From: Sphingopyxis macrogoltabida
Lineage (GTDB): Bacteria; Pseudomonadota; Alphaproteobacteria; Sphingomonadales; Sphingomonadaceae
Assembly: GCA_003241685.1 (NCBI GenBank)
Contig: QFPJ01000013.1
Coordinates: forward strand, 115,549 to 179,548
DNA length: 64,000 nucleotides
Direction of reading: 5' to 3'
In this document: positions 48,553-57,002 of the stretch, one piece after another
Layout of the letters: every line of letters begins with the position of its first letter
Position numbering within the stretch: position 1 is the first letter of the stretch
Notes under the pieces: model-generated
What the model saw: only the letters and a program-made list of their open reading frames with translations
Told to the model about the DNA's origin: nothing
Database searches by the model: none
Program-made: the position numbers and the translations under genes

Positions 48553-48747
48553 GGGCGATCGATGTCGCGGTGAGGCGGTCGTCGCATTCGCGGCTTTCGT
48601 CACCGACGCGATCAGCGGAACGCGCTGACGGGTCGAGATCGTGAAGCCGATCGCCAATCATATGAAATCACAACGCCGCGTTAATTTCCCCAATCTCGAA
48701 TTACTACGCGCGCCTGCGTAGTTGATTGGCCTCGTTTGGAGGTTCCA

Positions 48748-48831
48748 ATGAAGAGATGGCATGAAACGCTTGCCGCCAATCTTGGCTTGCGCATCGGCGG
48801 CATGGTGCTTTTCGTCATCCTGGTCTGCTGA
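48748..48831 (+). CDS. 27-aa hydrophobic microprotein
   Basis: A frame MKRWHETLAANLGLRIGG followed by MVLFVILVC starts 5 nt after a strong TTTGGAGG site. It has a basic amphipathic head and a hydrophobic end ending in Cys, like small membrane peptides. I know no family. It lies alone between kdpE and a receptor gene; the strong ribosome binding site is the main evidence. Confidence 0.45.
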   Translation: MKRWHETLAANLGLRIGGMVLFVILVC

Positions 48832-48872
48832 CGAACCGGCCAAAAGGACAGTCAGACAGGTCCATGGCTCGC

Positions 48873-48913
48873 CAAAAACGCGACCCGGCCGATCGTTCGG
48901 TTAATCGGCCGGG
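48873..48913 (-). terminator. Terminator of the second TonB receptor gene
   Basis: A 10-bp stem (48884-48893 with 48904-48913) with a 10-nt loop. On the minus strand it is followed by TCGCGTTTTTGG, a plausible U-rich tail. It lies 8 nt after the receptor stop. Confidence 0.65.
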
Positions 48914-48920
48914 CGCGGGC

Positions 48921-51128
48921 TCATCGTCGCAGCGAGACCTGCAATGCAATCGTCCGCGGCGTTTCGGTGCCCAGTACCGCGGCGCCGGGCGTGTTCGGCA
49001 ACGGAAAGCCGAACGAGGCGATGCGCTCATCGTTGAGATTCTTGCCGACAAGCGCAACCTCCCAGCCATCGCGCTCGTTGGCGAGCCCCAGGCGGAGGTT
49101 GATCTTTCCATAGCTGTCGGAAACCGGGACGATGGATCCCGCCGGGGCGAGCAGGGCGGAAGACCGGAAGTTGACATTCGCATTGGCCAGAAATTCGAGA
49201 TTGTCGCTGATCGGCTTGCGGATATCGATGCCCGCTATGCCGCTCCACTTCGGCGCGCGGGGCACCGGCGTGTTTGCATCGACATCCTTGACCTTTGAAT
49301 AGGTGACGGCGGCATTGAGGTTGATGCCATCGGCCAGGGGAACCCGCACGTCCACTTCGGCCCCGCGCGAACGGATGTTCAGGTTTTGCACGATGAACAC
49401 GCTGTTGACCGAAAAGGTGTTCTGAAAGCCGTCGACCGAGGTGTTGAACAGGGCAAGGTTGAAGTGGCCGCGGCCGAAAATGTCGAACTTGCCGCCGACT
49501 TCCACCGTCCGTGCGACCTCGCCCTCATATTCCGCCGACACCGGCGCATTGTTGACCGCGGACGGCGAGATTTGATAGCCGCCGCTCTTGCTGCCCTGCG
49601 ACCAGGACGCATAGAGCATGCCGGTCGACGGAAGCTTGTATTGCACGCCGAACGAGCCATCGAGATTGCCTTCTTTCCGGCGTAGTTCGGTTTCGGCGAA
49701 CGGGCGGAAAGTGACATTGGTCAGCGGGCCGGCGACGAGCGTCGTGCGGCTGAGCGTCGCGTCCTTGATTTCGCGCGTATAGCGACCGCCGACCGTGGCG
49801 GTCAGCCGGTCGGTGAGATTATATTGCAACTGCCCGAACGCGGAATAGGCCTGGACATCCTGTTCATAACGCCCGTCGAAGGCACCGGGCGCCGCGAAAC
49901 TCGCCGATTGGACGACCTGCTGGTTGAGCGTCCAGACGTCTTTCATCGCGTAAAGGCCGAACACATAGCTGAAGCGGTTCGCCGCATCGGAGGTCAGCCG
50001 GAATTCCTGCGAAATCTTGCGGTCGGATTCATATTCGAAGCGGTTCGCAAAGTCGGTCGGCATGAAGTCGATGTCGAGCTGGCGGTCGCTCTTGTACCGG
50101 GTGAAGCCGGTCAGCGATGTCAGCACCGCCCACCCCATGTCATGGTCCAGGTTCACGGCGACGCGGTGCCCGTTCTGGCTGTCGCGCGGCTCCCCGGCCA
50201 GCGGGCTGGTGGCATTGGTCCGCTGGTTGAACAGCGATTCAAATCCGGGAACGCCGGTCCTCGCGGCGCGCGCCGCCGCATTTCCGTTGCGGTCGGGCGT
50301 GATCTCGAACCCCTGGCCCTTCGACCGGAAGCGTTGATATTCATAGATTGCGGTGAGATCGGTGGCATCGCCCAACTGCCAGTCCAGCACGGCGCGTCCG
50401 GCAAGCGTCTTGCTGCGCGCGCCATATTTGTCGCTGGCCACATTATACACCCAGCCGCCGTTGTCGGCGAACAGCCCGGCAAAACGGACCGCCGCATTGG
50501 GTCCCAGCGGAATGTCGACGCCGGCCTCGACCCGCGTCGAGTCATATTCGAATTCCCGGCTGGCCTGAATGTTGAAGGCGAGGTCGCTGCCGGGCTTGCG
50601 CGACGAAAAGCTCAGGGCGCCGAGGCTGGTATTCTTGCCGAGCAGCGCGGTCTGCGTCCCCTTGACGGCCTCGACCCGCTCGAGATCGAAGATGCCCGCA
50701 AGATATTCGCGGGCGTGGGCCGAAAAGACGCCGTCGAAAAAGGCCGCGACCGACTGGTCGAACGATTGGCCGCCCGGGTTGGACCCCAAGCCGCGCATCG
50801 TCACGGCCAGCGAATTGTTCGCGACGGGCTGGATCAGCAGTCCGGGAACGAGCGTATTGAGCTGGGTGACATTGGTGACGTCGGCCCTGGCAAGATTCTG
50901 GCCGCCGACCACGGTGACCGAAAGCGGGGCGTCCTGGACGCTTTCAGCGCGGCGGCGCGCCGTTACGATGATCTCGCCGGGGTCGGCGGCATCGGCGGTC
51001 GCCTGATCTTCCGCAGCGTCGCGTGGGGTTGGTTCCGCCTCCGTCGGGGCGTCCTGGGCCTGAGCCGTTCCGCCGGTCCAAGCAGTGGCCAAGGCAATAG
51101 CGGTCCCTGCCAGAATCCTGTGGCGCAT
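48921..51128 (-). CDS. TonB-dependent outer-membrane receptor
   Basis: A 735-aa receptor with a signal peptide ending near TAQAQ, a TonB-box-like GEIIVTARRRAESVQDAPLSV, a plug with VEAVKGTQTALLGKNTSLGALSF and a beta barrel ending in ALQVSLRR. It differs from the first receptor in the plug (GKNTSLG instead of GRNATGG), and shares this with the third receptor, suggesting related ligands. It is divergent from the broken sulfatase gene across a 181-nt region that holds a palindrome. Confidence 0.94.
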   Translation of the reverse strand: MRHRILAGTAIALATAWTGGTAQAQDAPTEAEPTPRDAAEDQATADAADPGEIIVTARRRAESVQDAPLSVTVVGGQNLARADVTNVTQLNTLVPGLLIQPVANNSLAVTMRGLGSNPGGQSFDQSVAAFFDGVFSAHAREYLAGIFDLERVEAVKGTQTALLGKNTSLGALSFSSRKPGSDLAFNIQASREFEYDSTRVEAGVDIPLGPNAAVRFAGLFADNGGWVYNVASDKYGARSKTLAGRAVLDWQLGDATDLTAIYEYQRFRSKGQGFEITPDRNGNAAARAARTGVPGFESLFNQRTNATSPLAGEPRDSQNGHRVAVNLDHDMGWAVLTSLTGFTRYKSDRQLDIDFMPTDFANRFEYESDRKISQEFRLTSDAANRFSYVFGLYAMKDVWTLNQQVVQSASFAAPGAFDGRYEQDVQAYSAFGQLQYNLTDRLTATVGGRYTREIKDATLSRTTLVAGPLTNVTFRPFAETELRRKEGNLDGSFGVQYKLPSTGMLYASWSQGSKSGGYQISPSAVNNAPVSAEYEGEVARTVEVGGKFDIFGRGHFNLALFNTSVDGFQNTFSVNSVFIVQNLNIRSRGAEVDVRVPLADGINLNAAVTYSKVKDVDANTPVPRAPKWSGIAGIDIRKPISDNLEFLANANVNFRSSALLAPAGSIVPVSDSYGKINLRLGLANERDGWEVALVGKNLNDERIASFGFPLPNTPGAAVLGTETPRTIALQVSLRR

Positions 51129-51202
51129 TCTCTCTCTCCCTGTTCATATTATTATTGGAGATCGAGCTAAACTGTTCCAATATATAAATCAACGCTTGAA
51201 TT

Positions 51203-51218
51203 TTGTCCGAATGGACAA
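51203..51218. promoter_or_regulatory. Palindrome in the receptor/sulfatase divergent promoter
   Basis: TTGTCC-GAAT-GGACAA is a perfect 6+6 inverted repeat in AT-rich sequence, 75 nt from the receptor start and 92 nt from the sulfatase start. A similar TGTCC-AAAC-GGA occurs at 63172-63183 before the ridA-like gene. It is a candidate operator for an unknown regulator. Confidence 0.45.
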
Positions 51219-51309
51219 TAAAAATCGGCTCCGCCGTAGCTGGGCAATGACAAAGAGCGGATACCGCCATAGACCCGGCCTGGCGTTCAGAGAGGATGGC
51301 CATAAGACC

Positions 51310-53014
51310 ATGAAACGAAACGGATATGCTTTCGCGCGCTTGGGATTGCTCGGCGCCGCAACCGGCTTGGTGACCCTTGCGGCGCCGGCTGGGGTATCTG
51401 CGAAATCGCCGGACTCAAGGCCCAATATCCTCCTGATCCGGCGAAATCTCCACCCCGAATCTGGACCGGCTGGCGTTGTCGGGGGTGCGCTTCAACCAGT
51501 TCTACGCGGCGCCGGCCTGTTCGCCGACGCGCGCCATGCTGCTGACCGGCGTGGACAATCACCGCGTCGGACTGGGATCGATGGTCGAACGGATGCCGCG
51601 CGAATTCGCCAATTGTCCGGGATATGAGGGACGATTGAATGTCCGGGCCGCGACGATCGCCGAGCGGCTGGGCGAGGGCGGATATAGAACCATCCTTTCG
51701 GGCAAATGGCACCTTGGAACGGATGCCGGGGATGCGCCTGTGCATCGCGGCTTTGAATCCTCCTTCGCTTTGCTGGGGGGCGCCCACAATCATTACGGCC
51801 TCGATCAGACGGGCCCCTGGCTTGCCCAGAATATTGCGTCGAAATATCGGCTTGGCGCGGATTTGGTGCAGTTTCCGGAAGGCGAATATTCCAGCGATCT
51901 TTTCACCGACAGGCTGATTTCATTCTTGGGGGAGGACCGGTCGCGGCCCTTTTTCGCCTATCTTCCTCTCACGGCCCCGCATTGGCCGCTGCAGGCTCCG
52001 GCCGAGGCCGTGGCAAAATATCGTGGGCGTTACGATGCCGGTCCGGCGGCGCTTGCCGAGCAACGCGTCGCACGCATGAAGGCGCTTGGCATCCTGCCCG
52101 CAAATCTGTCCTACTCCCTCGCGCCGTTGCAGGCGAAATGGGCCGCGCTTTCGTCAGAGGAGCGGGCGCGGCAGACGCGGGCGATGGAAATTTACGCCGC
52201 GATGGTCGAGGAGATGGACCGGGATATCGGCCATGTGCTCGATACGCTGCGCGCGGACGGCCGGTTGGACAATACGGTCGTCATATTCCTTTCGGACAAT
52301 GGCGCGGCGGGAGAAGCGCAGAATATTCCGCCAAGGGCAAAGCTCGATGCGAAGGGCGCCCCCGAACTGCCCCTCGATCTGTCGCTCGCCAACATGGGCA
52401 ATCCGAACTCCTTCGCAAGCTATGGCCCGCTTTGGGCGCAAGCCGGTTCCTGGCCGTTTCGCGAGACCAAGAGCCACACGACCGAGGGCGGAATAAGGGT
52501 GGCCGCCTTCATGGCGGGACCCGGCGTCCCGCAGGGGAAATGGATCGGCGCGCCCCTGCACGTAACCGATATCGCGCCGACCTTGCTCCAGCTGGCCCAA
52601 ATTCCCGAGCGGCGCAAAGTCGCGGGCATCAAGCGGCTCGCGATCGAAGGGCGGGCCATCCAGCCGCATTGGCGGGCTGGTGCCGAACCGCCCGAGCGGG
52701 CCTTGTTTTGGGAGCTTTTCGGTGATCGAGCGGTACGGGTGGGCAATTGGAAAGCCACCTATTTGATGAAGAGCACGCCGGGCGATGTCGCGGGCGGACA
52801 ATGGCAATTGTTCGACCTTGCGACCGACCCCGGCGAACAGACGGACGTTGCCGCTGCACATCCGAAGGTCTTGAACGCGCTGGCGGGCAGGTGGGACGCC
52901 TATGCGGCGTCGCGCGGCGTGCGAATCTGGCCTGTGGCAAAGCCGGCAACGGTGGATCTTCGCCGCGAAAAAGTGGATGATTTCCGTTGCGGGGGAGATC
53001 CGCGAGCGTCTTAG
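51310..53014 (+). pseudogene. Type I sulfatase gene disrupted by deletion and frameshift
   Basis: The first frame gives a signal peptide and SRPNILLI, the usual start of a type I sulfatase. At 51438-51440 the frame changes. Sequence resumes as GEISTPNLDRLALSGVRFNQFY, without the VADDLGxxD-like stretch that binds the metal. About 14 codons are missing and the deletion is not a multiple of three. Downstream the protein is complete: CSPTR (formylglycine Cys motif), SGKWHLG, TAPHWPLQAP, FLSDNGAAG. An intact formylglycine-generating enzyme follows. If the sequence is right, no active enzyme can be made. Confidence 0.75.
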
Positions 53015-53043
53015 GATCAGGGCCCAACGGTCAGCGAGGAATC

Positions 53044-53955
53044 ATGAAATATATCGCCGGCGGCGTCTTTGCCATGGGGTCGAGCCGTTTTTACCCCGAA
53101 GAGGCGCCGGTCAGGCAGGTGAGGGTCGATCCCTTCTGGATCGATGAAGCGCCGGTGACCAATGCCCAATTTGCCGAGTTCGTTTCCGCGACCGGGCATG
53201 TGACCTTTGCCGAAATAAGCCCGTCGCCGGACGACTATCCCGGCCTGTCGCCCGAACTGGCGCATCCCGGTTCGCTTATATTCGAACAACCGGCAGGGGC
53301 GCTCGATCATGTGCGGATGAACTGGTGGCAATTTCGCGTGGGGGCCGATTGGCGGCATCCGCTCGGCCCGTCGAGCGATTTGTCGGGGCTCGAAGATCAT
53401 CCCGTGGTTCATATCGCCTGGAGCGACGCGGTCGCTTTTGCCGCATGGGCGGACAAGTCGCTGCCGACGGAAGCCGAGTGGGAATTCGCCGCCAAGGGGG
53501 GCATGACGGGAGCGGACTTCGCCTGGGGGGAGGAGCTTGCCCCCGGCGGAAAGATGCTGGCCAATTACTGGCAAGGGCCGTTCCCGGTCCATAATTCCTT
53601 GGCCGATGGCTGGGAGCGAACCTCCCCCGTCGGCTATTTCCCGGCGAACGGTTATGGGCTTTACGACATGATCGGCAATGTATGGGAGTGGACGGCCGAC
53701 TGGTTCGGGGTGTCCGACCCCGATCAGGCACCGGCCGGCCCGTGCTGCGTCGCCGCCAATCCTCGCGGCGGGTGCGAGGCGGACAGCCGCGATCCCGCCG
53801 CCGCCATTTCCGTGCCGCGAAAGGTCATCAAGGGCGGATCGCATCTTTGCGCGGAAAATTATTGCCGGCGCTATCGCCCGGCGGCGCGCTTCGCCCAGCC
53901 GATCGATACGACCACGGGCCATGTCGGTTTTCGATGCGTCCGTCGGGCGGCTTGA
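53044..53955 (+). CDS. Formylglycine-generating enzyme (SUMF1/FGE type)
   Basis: A 303-aa copper-dependent enzyme family member that oxidises the sulfatase Cys to formylglycine. The two active-site cysteines, spaced as in human FGE, are C269 and C274 in KGGSHLCAENYCRRYRPAAR. DEAPVTNAQFAEFV, LPTEAEWEFAAKGG and GNVWEWTADWFG are typical. ATG at 53044 follows GCGAGGAA. It lies 29 nt after the sulfatase-like gene, its natural substrate. Confidence 0.92.
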   Translation: MKYIAGGVFAMGSSRFYPEEAPVRQVRVDPFWIDEAPVTNAQFAEFVSATGHVTFAEISPSPDDYPGLSPELAHPGSLIFEQPAGALDHVRMNWWQFRVGADWRHPLGPSSDLSGLEDHPVVHIAWSDAVAFAAWADKSLPTEAEWEFAAKGGMTGADFAWGEELAPGGKMLANYWQGPFPVHNSLADGWERTSPVGYFPANGYGLYDMIGNVWEWTADWFGVSDPDQAPAGPCCVAANPRGGCEADSRDPAAAISVPRKVIKGGSHLCAENYCRRYRPAARFAQPIDTTTGHVGFRCVRRAA

Positions 53956-54007
53956 CGGGCGCATTTCGCGCTCCCCCCGAACACGCCGGGCGGGTCAAAT
54001 TTCTTGC

Positions 54008-54034
54008 TATATAAGGTTCCCTTCCATATAAAGG
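54008..54034 (+). promoter_or_regulatory. MarR-type operator candidate before a Rieske gene
   Basis: TATATAAGG (54008-54016) and ATATAAAGG (54026-54034) form two half-sites about 53-79 nt upstream of the Rieske start. They match the palindrome at 56308-56328. A MarR gene lies 2.5 kb away in the same cluster. Confidence 0.5.
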
Positions 54035-54086
54035 CGGCAATCGTCCGGATGATATGATTCCGGCACAAAAGCGGGAGAGTTTGGCG

Positions 54087-55109
54087 ATGAGTTTCGCGCG
54101 CAACCAATGGTATGTGGCCGCATGGTCGACGGATGTCGGCCGTCAGCCGCTCGGCCGTGTCATCTGCAACGAACCCGTCGTCCTGTATCGTCGGCAGGAT
54201 GGCAGTATCGCGGCGCTGGAGGATATCTGTCCGCACCGATTGCTGCCGCTTTCGATGGGGCTGATCGAAGGCGATTCCATTCGCTGCAAATATCATGGAT
54301 TATTGCTCGATTCCGATGGGCGGTGCCAGGAAATGCCCGGCGGCGATGCCGTGAATGCCGCGGTGAAAGTCCCGCCCTATGTGGTTGCCGAGCGCTATCA
54401 TTTCGTGTGGATCTGGATCGGCGATCCGGCGCTCGCGGACACATCGCTGCTTCCGGACCTCTGGATGAACGAGGCCGACGGCTGGCGCGTCGGCGGCGAT
54501 ACCTATCATGTCAAATGCGACTACCGGCTGATCATCGACAATCTGATGGACCTGACGCACGAAACCTATGTTCACAGTTCGACCGTCGGGCAGAAGGAAC
54601 TGCACGATTTCCCGATCGAGACGCGGACCGAGGCGTCGTGCGTGATCACATCGCGCTGGATGCCGAATGTCATGCCGCCGCCGCTCTATCGCGAGCAGCT
54701 CGACGGCTACGACGGTGCGGTCGATCGCTGGCAGATTTGCTATTACCTGCCGCCGTCGGGCGTTATCATCGATGTCGGCGTCGCGCCGGTGGAGGAGGGG
54801 CTGACGCTGGAGGATCATGACAGCGCGCGCATTCGCAGCTTCGTGCTCGACTTCGTCACGCCCGAAACCGACGGCACCTGCCATTATTTCTGGGGCAGCG
54901 CGCGCAACCGTTTTCTCGACGACGATGAACGCTTCGATGCGATCACGCGCCAGCAGGGTGCCGTCTTCATGGAAGATGTCGAAATCCTCGAAGCGCAGCA
55001 GCGCATGATCGACCATTGTCCGGGCCGCAAGCTGCGCGCGTTCAAGGTCGATGCCGGCGGGGTGCGCGCCCGGCTGATGCTCGACAAGCTGGTGGCCGCG
55101 GGCGCCTGA
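54087..55109 (+). CDS. Rieske non-haem iron oxygenase, alpha subunit (VanA-like)
   Basis: A 340-aa oxygenase. The Rieske [2Fe-2S] ligands are C48, H50, C67 and H70. The catalytic iron site follows as DLTHETYVH. The size and layout match vanillate O-demethylase-type and related monooxygenases, which demethylate or hydroxylate aromatics with electrons from a reductase. No reductase gene is next to it. ATG at 54087 gives MSFARNQWYVAAW; an upstream ATG at 54054 lacks support. It converges with another Rieske gene. Confidence 0.92.
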   Translation: MSFARNQWYVAAWSTDVGRQPLGRVICNEPVVLYRRQDGSIAALEDICPHRLLPLSMGLIEGDSIRCKYHGLLLDSDGRCQEMPGGDAVNAAVKVPPYVVAERYHFVWIWIGDPALADTSLLPDLWMNEADGWRVGGDTYHVKCDYRLIIDNLMDLTHETYVHSSTVGQKELHDFPIETRTEASCVITSRWMPNVMPPPLYREQLDGYDGAVDRWQICYYLPPSGVIIDVGVAPVEEGLTLEDHDSARIRSFVLDFVTPETDGTCHYFWGSARNRFLDDDERFDAITRQQGAVFMEDVEILEAQQRMIDHCPGRKLRAFKVDAGGVRARLMLDKLVAAGA

Positions 55110-55113
55110 AGCC

Positions 55114-55143
55114 GCCGGCCGGGATCGGGCGATCCCGGCCGGC
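55114..55143. terminator. Bidirectional terminator between two Rieske genes
   Basis: A perfect 13-bp stem (55114-55126 with 55131-55143) around a 4-nt loop, in the 48-nt gap between convergent genes. The T run is weak. Confidence 0.65.
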
Positions 55144-55157
55144 ATTATCCCCTGACC

Positions 55158-56297
55158 CTAGCCGTTCGCCGCAAGGCTTGCTTCGGCGTCGCGCTGCGCC
55201 GCGACCGCGCGCCGGGCCGCGTCGGACCGCGCGCTGTCTTCGGCGGCGGCGCGGCGGCTGACGATCAGCCGCATCTGAAGCCCGGCGCGATCGCCGAGTA
55301 TGCTCAATTCCTCGAAGTCCGAATTATCTTCATATTTCCAGCAATCCTCCACCAGTTCGAGCGCGGCGTCGTCTTCGAGGAAGGTCGACCGCGCCCGGTC
55401 GCGGCTGACCGCGGTCAGTTCGGCGTCGTCGATCCGGACGTCGCGCGCGTTGGCGAAGAAATAATGCGAACTATGGGGCGTTTCGGGCGTGAAGCAGTGG
55501 ATGATCTTCACATGAAAGTCGGTCTTGCCGCCGACGCCGCCCTCGAGGTCCTCGATCGTCGCGTGCGCGATGTGGAAGGCGGGGCTTTTGAACCAGGATT
55601 CCGACGTCCGGTTGACGCGATTCCCTTCGTTGCCGATCAGGCGTCCATAGTTGAGATTGACCGGCTGGTTCTCGAGCCGGCGGGTGATCGACACCGCATC
55701 GCCTTCGGCGCGAATGACGGTGGGGGCCGCGATATAGTCCAGCCCGCCGACCGCATCGCCATGGACATAGGGGAAATGGGTGAGGTCGAGGACATTCTCG
55801 TGCAGCCGGATATAGTTGGACTTGCAGTGGAGATAGCCGTCGAACGCCGCATAATCGGGATCGGACAGCCAGTGGTGATCGGGAATCGTCGCCGGGTCGG
55901 CGCGGTCGGGATCGCCCATCCATATCCAGATGAACGGCGCCTGCTCGACCACGGGATAAGCCTGAACCCGCATCGCCGACGGCACATTCTTCTGTGACGG
56001 CACTTCGACGCAGCGGCCCGACGAAGCGAATTTCAGGCCGTGATAGCCGCAAATGACCTCATCGCCGTCGAGCCGGCCATGTGCGAGCGGGAAGGAGCGG
56101 TGCGGACAACGGTTGCGGATCGCTGCGATGCTGCCGTCGAGCCGGCGGTAGAGAAGGACGCTGCGGCTGAGCAGGGTTCGCGCTTTCAGCTCGCGCCCGA
56201 CCTCGCTCGACAAGGCGGCGACATACCATTCGTTGAACACGAACGGCGTCCGGTGATCGGCCAGCCGCGGCGCGGCGCCAAAAGAAGAATCGCTCAT
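55158..56297 (-). CDS. Rieske non-haem iron oxygenase, alpha subunit
   Basis: A 379-aa oxygenase with Rieske ligands C64, H66, C83 and H86, and the mononuclear iron motif DLTHFPYVHGD. It is longer than its convergent neighbour and differs in the C-terminal half (Ala/Arg-rich tail), so the two probably act on different substrates or steps. ATG at 56297 has AGGAGG 5 nt upstream. A near-perfect TATATAA-type palindrome overlaps this ribosome binding region, so binding there would block expression. Confidence 0.92.
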   Translation of the reverse strand: MSDSSFGAAPRLADHRTPFVFNEWYVAALSSEVGRELKARTLLSRSVLLYRRLDGSIAAIRNRCPHRSFPLAHGRLDGDEVICGYHGLKFASSGRCVEVPSQKNVPSAMRVQAYPVVEQAPFIWIWMGDPDRADPATIPDHHWLSDPDYAAFDGYLHCKSNYIRLHENVLDLTHFPYVHGDAVGGLDYIAAPTVIRAEGDAVSITRRLENQPVNLNYGRLIGNEGNRVNRTSESWFKSPAFHIAHATIEDLEGGVGGKTDFHVKIIHCFTPETPHSSHYFFANARDVRIDDAELTAVSRDRARSTFLEDDAALELVEDCWKYEDNSDFEELSILGDRAGLQMRLIVSRRAAAEDSARSDAARRAVAAQRDAEASLAANG

Positions 56298-56307
56298 CAG
56301 GGCCTCC

Positions 56308-56328
56308 TATATAAAGGACCCTTATATA
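56308..56328 (-). promoter_or_regulatory. MarR-type palindromic operator candidate
   Basis: TATATAAAGGACCCTTATAT(A) is a 21-nt near-perfect palindrome, 11 nt upstream of the Rieske start and 37 nt from the end of the MarR gene. Related half-sites occur at 54008-54034 and 61534-61548, both ahead of other genes of the cluster. Confidence 0.65.
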
Positions 56329-56364
56329 CCGTCTTCAGCCCGGTTTCACAAGCGAATCACCGCG

Positions 56365-56847
56365 TCATCCGACCAGGCCGTCGGGCACGAAATCATCGTC
56401 GTCGCGCGCGATCAATTTCGCCAGAACGGCCTTTACCTGGCTGATCGCCGCCGGGTCCATGCCGTCGATCCATTCCTTTTCCAATTGGGTCAGGATGCTG
56501 TCGACGCGATCGAGCAACTCCGCCCCCGCGGGCATCAGGTTCAGCCGCAGGACGCGGCGCGTCGTCTCGTCCTCGGTGCGATAGATCAGCTTCTTGCGAA
56601 GCAGCGCCGCGATCACCTCTCCGGTCGATTGCGGGGTCGAGCCGAGCCGGCGCGACAGCTCGGCGGCCGACGGGCTATGCAACCGGCCGATCGCCATCAG
56701 CAGCGCCAGTTGCACATAGCTGATTCCCAGCGCCTTCAGATGCGGTTCGGTGCGGCGGTGCTGCACCGCCTCCGCCGCCTTGATATAGAAGGTGAGACGG
56801 CGCGGCAGATCGCCGATCGCGTCATCGTCCGGTGCGTGCGACGTCAT
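56365..56847 (-). CDS. MarR-family transcriptional regulator
   Basis: A 160-aa protein with the MarR winged helix: LALLMAIGRLHSPSAAELSRRLGS, then TGEVIAALLRKKLIYRTEDETTRRVLRLNL (wing with the DxxxR pattern) and a C-terminal dimer helix. Its effector is unknown; aromatic acids or CoA esters are common for family members in degradation clusters. The gene is separated from the upstream TonB receptor by a terminator and lies 67 nt before the Rieske gene. It is the best candidate to bind the TATATAA palindromes. Confidence 0.9.
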   Translation of the reverse strand: MTSHAPDDDAIGDLPRRLTFYIKAAEAVQHRRTEPHLKALGISYVQLALLMAIGRLHSPSAAELSRRLGSTPQSTGEVIAALLRKKLIYRTEDETTRRVLRLNLMPAGAELLDRVDSILTQLEKEWIDGMDPAAISQVKAVLAKLIARDDDDFVPDGLVG

Positions 56848-56931
56848 CCTATTCCCATTTGCGCGTGTGGCGGAAGCCATGCCGATACGGCAGATTGCAC
56901 AAATGGCAACCGCCGCGAACACGCCGGATGC

Positions 56932-56966
56932 ATAAAAGAAAGGGCCGGACGCAAGGCGTCCGGCCC
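56932..56966 (-). terminator. Terminator of the third TonB receptor gene
   Basis: An 11-bp perfect stem (56942-56952 with 56956-56966) with a 3-nt loop. On the minus strand it is followed by TTTCTTTTATG. It isolates the MarR gene from the receptor gene. Confidence 0.85.
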
Positions 56967-57002
56967 GATTGCGCTGCGATGCAGCCGCGCGGGAGTGCCG
57001 GT

